From contig JADFWA010000029.1 in the NCBI GenBank assembly GCA_015222855.1, positions 1 through 5,410 on the forward strand: DNA of 5,410 nucleotides. Direction: 5' to 3'. Source of the DNA: Pseudomonadota bacterium (GTDB taxonomy: Bacteria > Desulfobacterota > Syntrophia > Syntrophales > JADFWA01). Below are positions 1 through 5,388 of this stretch, piece after piece (position 1 is the first letter of the stretch; the number at the start of each line of letters is the position of its first letter). A program made the translations under genes and the position numbers. The notes under the pieces are model-generated. The model was not told where the DNA came from. It worked only from the letters and a program-made list of their open reading frames with translations, and searched no databases.

Positions 1-1449
1 GGGGTTGAAACCATCATGGTCAACTGCAACCCGGAGACCGTATCGACAGATTACGACACTTCAGACAAGCTGTATTTTGAACCGCTTACTGTGGAAGATG
101 TCCTCTCCATCTACGAAAAGGAACAGCCCGATGGTGTCATCGCCCAGTTTGGCGGCCAGACGCCGCTAAACCTTGCCAGTGAGCTGGCCGAGGCGGGTGT
201 GAAAATCATCGGGACGTCCCCGGAGGCTATTGATCTTGCCGAGGATCGGGACAGGTTCCGCCAGATGATGGAAAAACTGGGTATTCCCATGCCTGAGTCC
301 GGCATGGCCAGCACGCTTCCTGAAGCCCTTGAAGTGGCCAAAAGGATCGGTTATCCGCTTATGGTGAGGCCGTCCTATGTTCTCGGGGGACGCGGCATGG
401 AGATAATCCATGATGAGGAGATGCTCGAACACTATGTAACCGCCGCCACAGGGGTAACCCCGGACCGGCCGATCCTCATCGATAAGTTTCTGGAAAACGC
501 CATCGAGGCCGAAGCAGATGCCATCGCCGACGGCACCGACGCCTTCGTCCCCGCTGTGATGGAACATATCGAACTTGCCGGCATTCACTCTGGAGACTCG
601 GCCTGCGTGATTCCACCGATCAGCATCCCCGACAAGCACTTGAAAACCATTTATGAATACACGAAAAAGATCGCGGTTGAGCTCAATGTAGTGGGTCTCA
701 TGAATATCCAGTACGCCATCTATGACGATACGGTTTACATACTTGAGGCCAACCCGCGAGCATCCAGAACGGTGCCTTTGGTATCCAAGGTCTGTAACAT
801 CCCTATGGCAAGCATCGCCACACAGATCATGATGGGCAAAAAGCTCTCCGACATGAATCTAAAACCGAAGTCCTTCCCCCACTTTGGAGTAAAAGAATCT
901 GTTTTCCCCTTCAATATGTTTCCGGAAGTGGACCCGGTTCTGGGTCCGGAAATGCGATCCACTGGGGAAGTCCTGGGGATGGCGACTTCTTTCGGACTTG
1001 CCTTTTACAAGGCCCAGGAGGCTGCCCAGCAGCTACTTCCCACTGAAGGAGCGGTTCTGATAACAGTTTCGGACCAGGAGAAACAGGCTGCGCTTGAAGT
1101 TGCCAGGCGTTTTGAAAACCTTGGTTTCAAGATCATAGCAACCGAGGGAACACATCAGTTTCTGTCTGAAAATGGAGTCTCATCCGAATCTATCCTCAAG
1201 ATGCACGAAGGCCGTCCCAACATCGTGGATGCCATCAAGAATGAGGAAATCCAACTGGTAATCAATACGCCTATCGGAAAGCTGAGCAAGTATGACGATT
1301 CTTATATCCGGAAGGCGGCAATCAAACATAAAGTCACTTACATCACCACGATGGCCGCGGCCATTGCCACCACCCGGGGCATTGAGGCCTTTCACAAGGG
1401 GCAAAGCGACGTCAAATCCCTTCAAGACTACCATGCGGATATTGAGTAG
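1..1449 (+). CDS. carB: Carbamoyl-phosphate synthase large subunit, C-terminal part (5' end outside window)
   Basis: The large subunit of carbamoyl-phosphate synthase uses ammonia from the CarA glutaminase, bicarbonate and two ATP to make carbamoyl phosphate for arginine and pyrimidine synthesis in the cytoplasm. The frame is open from base 1, and the ATG at 16 is internal: the residues around it (TIMVNCNPETVSTDYDTSD) are a conserved internal CarB segment. About 482 residues are present of a family length near 1,070. The second ATP-grasp half is visible, with the glycine-rich RPSYVLGGRGMEI at about 367-405 and the metal/ATP-binding ExNPRASRTVP at 745-777 (Glu at 745-747, Asn at 751-753). The C-terminal MGS-like allosteric domain starts near 1045 and keeps ATEGT, KMHEGRP and INT, at positions that bind IMP/UMP in the E. 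coli enzyme. It ends in TAG and converges on the next gene. No frameshift is seen. Identity is very secure. Confidence 0.98.
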   Translation, partial: GVETIMVNCNPETVSTDYDTSDKLYFEPLTVEDVLSIYEKEQPDGVIAQFGGQTPLNLASELAEAGVKIIGTSPEAIDLAEDRDRFRQMMEKLGIPMPESGMASTLPEALEVAKRIGYPLMVRPSYVLGGRGMEIIHDEEMLEHYVTAATGVTPDRPILIDKFLENAIEAEADAIADGTDAFVPAVMEHIELAGIHSGDSACVIPPISIPDKHLKTIYEYTKKIAVELNVVGLMNIQYAIYDDTVYILEANPRASRTVPLVSKVCNIPMASIATQIMMGKKLSDMNLKPKSFPHFGVKESVFPFNMFPEVDPVLGPEMRSTGEVLGMATSFGLAFYKAQEAAQQLLPTEGAVLITVSDQEKQAALEVARRFENLGFKIIATEGTHQFLSENGVSSESILKMHEGRPNIVDAIKNEEIQLVINTPIGKLSKYDDSYIRKAAIKHKVTYITTMAAAIATTRGIEAFHKGQSDVKSLQDYHADIE

Positions 1450-1470
1450 GGCCAGTTCCCCGAACTGGCC
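1450..1470 (+). terminator. Hairpin just after the carB stop codon
   Basis: A perfect 9-bp inverted repeat (GGCCAGTTC at 1450-1458, GAACTGGCC at 1462-1470) with a CCC loop starts one base after the carB TAG. No T-run follows it on the plus strand, so it is not a textbook intrinsic terminator. It may protect the carB mRNA 3' end or act together with the next hairpin. The structure is certain; its role is inferred. Confidence 0.55.
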
Positions 1471-1476
1471 ACCGAT

Positions 1477-1511
1477 AAAAAATTGTACGGTCGGGTTTTA
1501 TACCCGACCGT
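1477..1511 (-). terminator. Intrinsic terminator of the CoA-transferase/GNAT gene
   Basis: A perfect 10-bp stem (ACGGTCGGGT at 1487-1496 with ACCCGACCGT at 1502-1511) has a 5-base loop. Read on the minus strand it is followed, after four bases, by a run of six T (A-run at 1477-1482). It begins 22 bases past the TAA of the minus-strand gene, which fits a Rho-independent terminator for that gene. On the plus strand only three T follow, so for carB it is at best a weak terminator. Confidence 0.8.
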
Positions 1512-1533
1512 TTCCGGTATCGGGTGACATGAA

Positions 1534-3417
1534 TTAAGTTTTGTCTGTTACAGCATCGTCTGAAAACGGAATGGTCAAATGGTATACCCCGCTTTCCACC
1601 TCGGCCTGGACGGGAAAGGGTGATTTTTCCAGTATCTTCATCATCGGCTTGTTATCGGTCAGGACATCTGCCGTGAAGCCTTCGATACCACGTTCCCCGG
1701 CCACACGGATCAGCATCTCATACATGAAACTTGCAATTCCCTTTCCATTGTATTTCTCGTCCACAATGAAAGCGATGTCAGCAAAGGAACGATCCCGGGT
1801 GCGAACATACCGGGCTTCAGTAATGATATGTTCTATTCCCGGTTCGACCTCTACGAGTCCCACGATTGACATGATACGCCTGTAATCCACGTTCACATAC
1901 TCCTGCATCCTGGCGTGAGGCATGGTCTTGATAGGGCTGAAGTAGCGGTAGTAGACCGCCTTATCGGAAAAGCGGTAGAACAGCCTCCTCATATCATCTT
2001 CATCAGATGCCTTGATCGCCCGGAAGTGAACAGTAAGACCTCCTTTGAAAGTATGTCTGCAGGCAATTTTATCGGGATATAGATGACCGGTTTCCGAAAG
2101 GTAAATCTGATCTTCATACAGTATTTTCGCCTCTTTGGCCTGCCGGATAAGCCCAGCCCTGTCATCAGGATGAGCGATCTCGATCAATGTCAGGGCGCGT
2201 TCACGCACTGTTCGACCTGTCAGTGCAGCCACCCCGTACTCCGTAACAACAAGATCCAGTGACTCGCGATTGGAAAATTGGTTGGGAAAGTCTTTGATGG
2301 AAAGGAGAATGTTGGGCTCTCCTTTCAGGTTGCGGCTGGGAAGCGCGAAGATTGTTCGTCCTCCACGGGAATTGTCCGCACCTACGAAAAACTCCTGGGC
2401 CTCACCCGGCCCTACCGCTACATTTCCCGTACCGGCATGCAGGGCAATCCCACCGGTCAGATCAACCTTCCTTGTCGGCAGGATTACCATAAACCTGTCA
2501 TTGAGCCCGATGTTCCCTGGATCTGCGACAACGTCGACTCCCTGGAATTCGATCATCGGGTTGCGATGCAGCCAGCGCATCAATTCCCGGGTTCCGTAAG
2601 CATAAGCCGTAAGTGACTTGCCCCTGAAACAACCCTTGTGCCTGTTGGTGACGGCGCCGCTTTTGACCAGATCCATGAGTGCATCGGTGAAAAAGGGTGT
2701 ATGAATACCGAGATTTCGCTTGCGGGCCAGGCGCTGCCCCAGCGCCTCAAACAGCGGCCCGAGAAAAAACGCGACACAACTACCGTCCTCCACCATTGAA
2801 GCAACGTTGGCGGCCACCCTGTCAAGCACGTCGTCGACCGGCCAGCGTGGAAAATAAATCGGCGGTTCCTCTGCATGAACCAGATAGTCGAAATCTTTTA
2901 TATGCACGAAGGTATCACCCAGCGTGCGGGGAACATGCTCATTGATCTCCCCTACCACCAGTGACGCCTTTTCCATTGCGTGCCTGGCGACGTCGACCGA
3001 CACTCCAAGGCTGGAGTAACCCGCTTCATCAGGAGGTGTGATCTGGACAAAGGCGGCATCAACCCGGATCGCGCCTGACTCGACGAGCCATGGAATCCGT
3101 GAAAAGCGGCTCGGGATCAGATCAACATGACCGGCGGTAATCGCCTTATTGGCCACCCAACCGGAAAAGAAGGTCTTGAGCCGGTATTTCTCCGGATAAT
3201 ATTCATCGATGGAAATAGCGCTCCCAAGGCTTACAAGTTGGATGAGCTCCAGGTCGGAAAGATTGTCCTGATCGGAAGAGATCAGGTGCTTGACCAGCGT
3301 GTGCGGCTCGGCAACCCCTGTCCCCAGGAAGATGCTCATCCCCGGCTCAATCTTCGCAAGCACGTCTTCTGGTGAAACCACTTTATTTTTCCAATCAGGG
3401 GAAGAATTTTCGGACAT
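1534..3417 (-). CDS. Acetyl-CoA hydrolase/transferase-like domain fused to GNAT acetyltransferase
   Basis: A 627-residue soluble protein with no signal peptide. Residues about 10-200 and 210-425 match the N- and C-terminal halves of acetyl-CoA hydrolase/4-hydroxybutyrate CoA-transferase proteins: ITPPDEAGYSSLGVS at 126-140, GDTFVH at 167-172, GGRTIFALPS at 352-361, VVTEYGVAAL at 390-399. Residues about 463-617 form a GNAT domain with the acetyl-CoA loop KYNGKGIA at 555-562 and a Pat-like segment (RYFSP, then VDYRRIM). This two-part architecture is a known family of about this length. Oddly, the position of the catalytic Glu of CoA-transferases (GIHSE in AbfT) is GIHTP here, Pro241, and the preceding GIGAIP loop is also lost. 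The start is supported by AAGAGG at 3424-3429, six bases before ATG. The gene ends at a clear terminator and lies 24 bases downstream of a toxin gene. A protein-lysine acetyltransferase with a sensory CoA-binding front is my inference; a working CoA-transferase is the alternative. Confidence 0.93.
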   Translation of the reverse strand: MSENSSPDWKNKVVSPEDVLAKIEPGMSIFLGTGVAEPHTLVKHLISSDQDNLSDLELIQLVSLGSAISIDEYYPEKYRLKTFFSGWVANKAITAGHVDLIPSRFSRIPWLVESGAIRVDAAFVQITPPDEAGYSSLGVSVDVARHAMEKASLVVGEINEHVPRTLGDTFVHIKDFDYLVHAEEPPIYFPRWPVDDVLDRVAANVASMVEDGSCVAFFLGPLFEALGQRLARKRNLGIHTPFFTDALMDLVKSGAVTNRHKGCFRGKSLTAYAYGTRELMRWLHRNPMIEFQGVDVVADPGNIGLNDRFMVILPTRKVDLTGGIALHAGTGNVAVGPGEAQEFFVGADNSRGGRTIFALPSRNLKGEPNILLSIKDFPNQFSNRESLDLVVTEYGVAALTGRTVRERALTLIEIAHPDDRAGLIRQAKEAKILYEDQIYLSETGHLYPDKIACRHTFKGGLTVHFRAIKASDEDDMRRLFYRFSDKAVYYRYFSPIKTMPHARMQEYVNVDYRRIMSIVGLVEVEPGIEHIITEARYVRTRDRSFADIAFIVDEKYNGKGIASFMYEMLIRVAGERGIEGFTADVLTDNKPMMKILEKSPFPVQAEVESGVYHLTIPFSDDAVTDKT

Positions 3418-3441
3418 TATGAACCTCTTGAAAAGTATCTG

Positions 3442-3876
3442 TCAGGGTGTACTTAAAATTTTACCACCACCGGGCCACACCAGCCTGAAATGCTCGATAT
3501 TTAGAGTCAAAAGGCGTTCAACTTTGGATTTTTGCGCAACCTTTGCTATCAAAGCATCATAAATGATACCACCAGCCAGTCCCAATTCAGACATGCGCTT
3601 TATTGTGGAACTATATTCAGCAGGAGAAAGTGAAACTATCCTGGCCATTGTTTCGATGTTCTCGTGAATAAGTCTCCATGCTACAGCAGATGAGATACGA
3701 GGTTTTATGGGAAGAGTGCTCAACACGGCATATAATTCAGTCAAAGTATGGCTGGCAACAACCAGATCAAATTCTTTTGCTTTGGCTTGTTTAAACCAGG
3801 AGAATGCTCTCTTATGCACAGGGTGGGATTCAACCAGTGCAGCCACAATTATAGACGTATCAAATAAGATTTTCAT
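3442..3876 (-). CDS. vapC: PIN-domain ribonuclease toxin, VapC family
   Basis: This 144-residue protein has the PIN fold pattern of VapC toxins, which are magnesium-dependent endoribonucleases that cut tRNA or rRNA when free of antitoxin. The acidic active-site residues are in their usual places: Asp6 in LFDTSIIVAAL, Glu47 in HTLTELYAVL and Asp107 in GGIIYDALIA. The usual late polar residue follows (Asn125 in LLTLNIEHF). The length is normal for the family and the frame is intact, so the toxin is probably active. Its ATG overlaps the antitoxin stop by four bases (ATGA), the standard translational coupling of such pairs. Its stop lies 24 bases before the CoA-transferase/GNAT start, with no terminator between. 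The symbol denotes the family; the substrate cannot be read from the sequence. Confidence 0.93.
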   Translation of the reverse strand: MKILFDTSIIVAALVESHPVHKRAFSWFKQAKAKEFDLVVASHTLTELYAVLSTLPIKPRISSAVAWRLIHENIETMARIVSLSPAEYSSTIKRMSELGLAGGIIYDALIAKVAQKSKVERLLTLNIEHFRLVWPGGGKILSTP

Positions 3877-4130
3877 TTTCCCTTTCCGACACTCTTTATC
3901 CTCTTTTCCCGGTGTTTCGTAATAGCCTCATCAAGATTTCCTGTAGGAGTACCGGAAAACACTAATATCCCATCTTTCAAAACAAGATTTGGTTCGCCAT
4001 GTACAGGCTTCAATACAATAGCCTGCCCATTTTCCTCGACACGAATTTGATCTCCCGGCTCAAGATGGAGGTCATCACGAATTTTTTTAGGTATGACGAT
4101 TCTTCCAAATTTGTCTAATGTCGTTTCCAT
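3873..4130 (-). CDS. vapB: AbrB/MazE/SpoVT-type antitoxin
   Basis: An 85-residue protein whose residues 1-45 form a swapped-hairpin AbrB DNA-binding domain, with the family pattern DKFGRIVIPKKIRDDL followed by LEPGDQIRV. Such antitoxins dimerise, bind their own promoter, and neutralise the toxin through a flexible tail. Here the tail (about 46-85) includes NLVLKDGILVFSG and a basic end, HREKRIKSVGKGK. Translation is supported by AGGAGG at 4135-4140, four bases before the ATG. The stop codon overlaps the toxin start, so the pair is one operon with the antitoxin first. An inverted repeat 11 bases upstream of the start codon is a plausible autoregulatory operator. The assignment as partner of the PIN toxin is secure from domain and order. 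Confidence 0.93.
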   Translation of the reverse strand: METTLDKFGRIVIPKKIRDDLHLEPGDQIRVEENGQAIVLKPVHGEPNLVLKDGILVFSGTPTGNLDEAITKHREKRIKSVGKGK

Positions 4131-4141
4131 ATTACCTCCTC

Positions 4142-4172
4142 TTTTGGCAAATTATCATGTTAATTGCCAAAA
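4142..4172. promoter_or_regulatory. Inverted repeat, likely operator of the toxin-antitoxin operon
   Basis: Perfect 9-base arms TTTTGGCAA (4142-4150) and TTGCCAAAA (4164-4172) are separated by 13 bases, placing the half-site centres 22 bp apart, close to two helical turns. It sits between 11 and 42 bases upstream of the antitoxin ATG and overlaps the best promoter candidate. Autorepression by AbrB-type antitoxins through such palindromes is well known; that this one is the operator is inference. Confidence 0.7.
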
Positions 4173-4177
4173 TTCAA
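4151..4177 (-). promoter_or_regulatory. Candidate sigma-70 promoter of the antitoxin-toxin operon
   Basis: On the minus strand, TTGAAT (4172-4177) could be the -35 and GATAAT (4151-4156, five of six to consensus) the -10 element. The 15-base spacer is shorter than the usual 17, which weakens the call. Both hexamers touch or overlap the inverted repeat at 4142-4172, as expected for autorepression. Confidence 0.4.
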
Positions 4178-4224
4178 CCCCATAATTGGAATTGGAAATG
4201 CGCCAAGACAATATGGAAAGTAAT

Positions 4225-4240
4225 CGTGAATATATTCACA
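4225..4240. promoter_or_regulatory. CRP/FNR-family-like palindrome, site 1
   Basis: GTGA-ATATAT-TCAC at 4226-4239 is a perfect 14-base palindrome with the GTGA-N6-TCAC layout of cAMP receptor protein sites, and the base after the right arm (A) also fits TGTGA-N6-TCACA. It lies about 100 bases upstream of the antitoxin start. Which promoter it serves is unclear. Confidence 0.4.
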
Positions 4241-4256
4241 TAATACGGATGAATAA

Positions 4257-4271
4257 TGTGATAACAATCAC
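4257..4271. promoter_or_regulatory. CRP/FNR-family-like palindrome, site 2
   Basis: TGTGA-TAACAA-TCAC repeats the GTGA-N6-TCAC layout of the site centred 32 bp to the left, with a different spacer sequence. Its left arm has the full TGTGA. The conserved half-sites with unlike spacers suggest a protein-binding pair rather than a simple duplication. There is no obvious start codon just downstream in either direction, so the target is unknown. Confidence 0.38.
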
Positions 4272-4324
4272 TAAACATGGAGAAAGATTTTTGGAGCCTT
4301 ATACGAACCAACCTGATACATTTG

Positions 4325-4615
4325 TTACCCGTTTAAAGCGTCCAGCGGGCTGAAAACGGTTGAAAATTTCTTTTCCATCACATGGGTATAGATTTCCGTG
4401 GTCTTTACATCGGCATGGGCCATCAGTTCCTGGACAACACGGATATTAACACCGTTTTCCAACATATGAGTCGCGAAACAATGGCGGTAAGTTTTCCCGG
4501 TACGATACGCGTAATGGTGATAGCGCATGACTTGGCGAACCTGATCCATAAGCCGTAAATGAGTATCTGGCCTGAATTTTTGCTTGTTTTCCATGATGAT
4601 ATGATATACTGTCAT
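4325..4615 (-). pseudogene. intI: Integron integrase remnant with large in-frame internal deletion
   Basis: The open frame encodes 96 residues made of two distant parts of an integron integrase (IntI), a tyrosine recombinase normally of about 320 residues. Residues 13-43 match the N-terminal DNA-binding tip ([24 protein letters not shown]). Residues 44-94 match the C-terminal catalytic end ([20 protein letters not shown], then KTTEIYTHV and SPLDAL). About 230 codons between them are missing, including the first catalytic Arg and the Lys, yet the frame continues to a normal TAA. Retained are Arg44 of the HxxR box, His67 and the nucleophile Tyr76; the His of HxxR is Lys41 at the join (near 4480-4492). 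It cannot be an active recombinase. There is no ribosome site before either ATG (4615 or 4594), so expression is doubtful. It points away from the methyltransferase gene, as intI does from its cassettes. Confidence 0.88.
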
Positions 4616-4633
4616 AACGTGGAAAAATTAAGG

Positions 4634-4639
4634 TATAAT
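4634..4639 (+). promoter_or_regulatory. Possible -10 element upstream of the methyltransferase gene
   Basis: A perfect TATAAT lies 46 bases before the methyltransferase ATG in a strongly AT-rich stretch. No good -35 hexamer is found 16-18 bases upstream and there is no extended TG, so this is a weak call; AT-richness alone could give the match. Confidence 0.3.
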
Positions 4640-4685
4640 TTTTTGGTTATGTACTATTAATATAAAAATAGATGGAATTTTTTGT

Positions 4686-5279
4686 ATGTCAAACTCTAAT
4701 ATACTTCGTGGCCTAATGGACGGCCGATCCGTCTTCTTTCAAGAATTTTTGAAACACCCTCTTCAGATCGGGTCGATAATTCCGAGTTCTCGTTTCCTTG
4801 AACGCCGCGTTGTGGAGGCCGCTGGGATCAGTTCAGCCAAGACCATATTAGAGCTGGGTCCTGGCACTGGAGGCACGACCCGAGCTATACTGCGTGCAAT
4901 GGCGCGGCACGCCAAGCTTCTAAGCATTGAAATCAATCCGAATTTTCACGCCTTGCTGAGCTGCATGGAGGATGATCGACTAATTGCTCATCTTGGTAAT
5001 GCTCACGGGTTGAAAGAAATCATTCATATGTACGGGCTAGGCGCTATAGAGGTTGTAATTTCTGGTATTCCCTTTTCCACCATGAGCCACACCTCGGGAT
5101 CTCAAATTATTGAGGCTATCTCGTCAGTGCTCGCTCCAGGAGGGCGCTTCGTGGTGTACCAGGTAAGCAAGCGAGTTACCTCCCTGTGCCAGCCCTTACT
5201 AGGATCGGGGCAGGTGGAAGTAGAACTTTTCAACATACCTCCGATGCGAGTTTACCGATGGGAGAAGAACGGCGCCTAA
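4686..5279 (+). CDS. Phospholipid N-methyltransferase-like SAM-dependent methyltransferase
   Basis: A 197-residue class I methyltransferase. The opening FLKHPLQIGSIIPSSRFLER at 20-39 is the N-terminal signature of the small PmtA-type phosphatidylethanolamine N-methyltransferases and their relatives. Then come SAM motif I (TILELGPGTGGTTRAIL at about 53-69), the acidic post-I strand (LLSIEINPNF, Glu near 82), a motif IV-like VVISGIPFSTM and LAPGGRFVVYQVS. The end, FNIPPMRVYRW, is also typical, so the protein is complete at the usual length near 200. PmtA members methylate phosphatidylethanolamine towards phosphatidylcholine; some relatives act on other substrates, so the substrate here is open. 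No clear ribosome site precedes the ATG at 4686; an in-frame ATG at 4716 is a possible alternative. The gene stands alone, diverging from an integron integrase relic and followed by a hairpin and a group II intron end, which suggests acquisition by transfer. Confidence 0.85.
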   Translation: MSNSNILRGLMDGRSVFFQEFLKHPLQIGSIIPSSRFLERRVVEAAGISSAKTILELGPGTGGTTRAILRAMARHAKLLSIEINPNFHALLSCMEDDRLIAHLGNAHGLKEIIHMYGLGAIEVVISGIPFSTMSHTSGSQIIEAISSVLAPGGRFVVYQVSKRVTSLCQPLLGSGQVEVELFNIPPMRVYRWEKNGA

Positions 5280-5286
5280 TCGGGTA

Positions 5287-5309
5287 AGGGGGAGTTTCTC
5301 TCTCCCCCT
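5287..5309. repeat. GC-rich hairpin between the methyltransferase gene and the intron end
   Basis: AGGGGGAG (5287-5294) pairs with CTCCCCCT (5302-5309) across a 7-base loop, beginning eight bases after the methyltransferase stop. No T-run follows on either strand, so termination would be imperfect. On the minus strand it lies in the 3' exon, five bases past the predicted end of the intron, so it may be part of the intron's insertion site. Confidence 0.6.
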
Positions 5310-5314
5310 CCCCA

Positions 5315-5351
5315 GTTGAGTAGCCCAAGGGAACCTCCCCCTCAGGCTCTC
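5315..5351 (-). ncRNA. Group II intron domain VI with branch-point A and 3' splice site
   Basis: Two bases after domain V the RNA folds as GAG, AGCCU and GAGGG pairing with CCCUU, GGGCU and CUC across a 7-base loop (5338-5332). A single unpaired A at 5321 interrupts the 3' strand. It is the seventh base from the 3' end ACUCAAC, the expected position of the branch-point adenosine. The predicted intron end is C at 5315 and the exon begins at 5314. Confidence 0.8.
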
Positions 5352-5353
5352 CC

Positions 5354-5388
5354 ACAACCGGACGTGAACCTCTCGATTCATCCGGCTC
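5354..5388 (-). ncRNA. Group II intron domain V (catalytic hairpin)
   Basis: The 35-base minus-strand segment fits the domain V consensus. The catalytic triad AGC is at 5387-5385. A 7-bp lower stem pairs AGCCGGA (5387-5381) with UCCGGUU (5362-5356), including the characteristic G-U in the triad. A bulge with ACG on the 3' side (5365-5363) follows, then a 5-bp upper stem (GAAUC with GGUUC) closed by a GNRA tetraloop, GAGA, at 5374-5371. This is the most conserved part of such introns and is intact. Confidence 0.88.

Noticed and set aside
16..18. ATG at 16 as the carB start
   Set aside because: The frame is open to base 1 and the residues on both sides belong to a conserved internal CarB segment; the real start is outside the window.
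2270..2616. Overlapping plus-strand ORFs opposite the CoA-transferase gene
   Set aside because: They are antisense shadows of a well-supported gene, with low-complexity composition and no family likeness.
4198..4353. Small plus-strand ORF of 51 residues beginning MRQDNMESN
   Set aside because: No good ribosome site, no recognisable domain, it runs over both CRP-like palindromes and overlaps the integrase relic's 3' end. It is the only ORF I found in this stretch but I cannot support it.
4594..4640. LexA box at the integrase promoter
   Set aside because: CTGT/ACAG-like pieces occur around 4605-4612 but no CTG-N10-CAG pair is present.
5274..5321. Possible attC site from GCCTAAT (5274) to GTTGAGT (5315)
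   Set aside because: The two cores are not complementary to each other, the span is shorter than usual attC sites, and GTTGAGT is simply the complement of the intron's 3' end.
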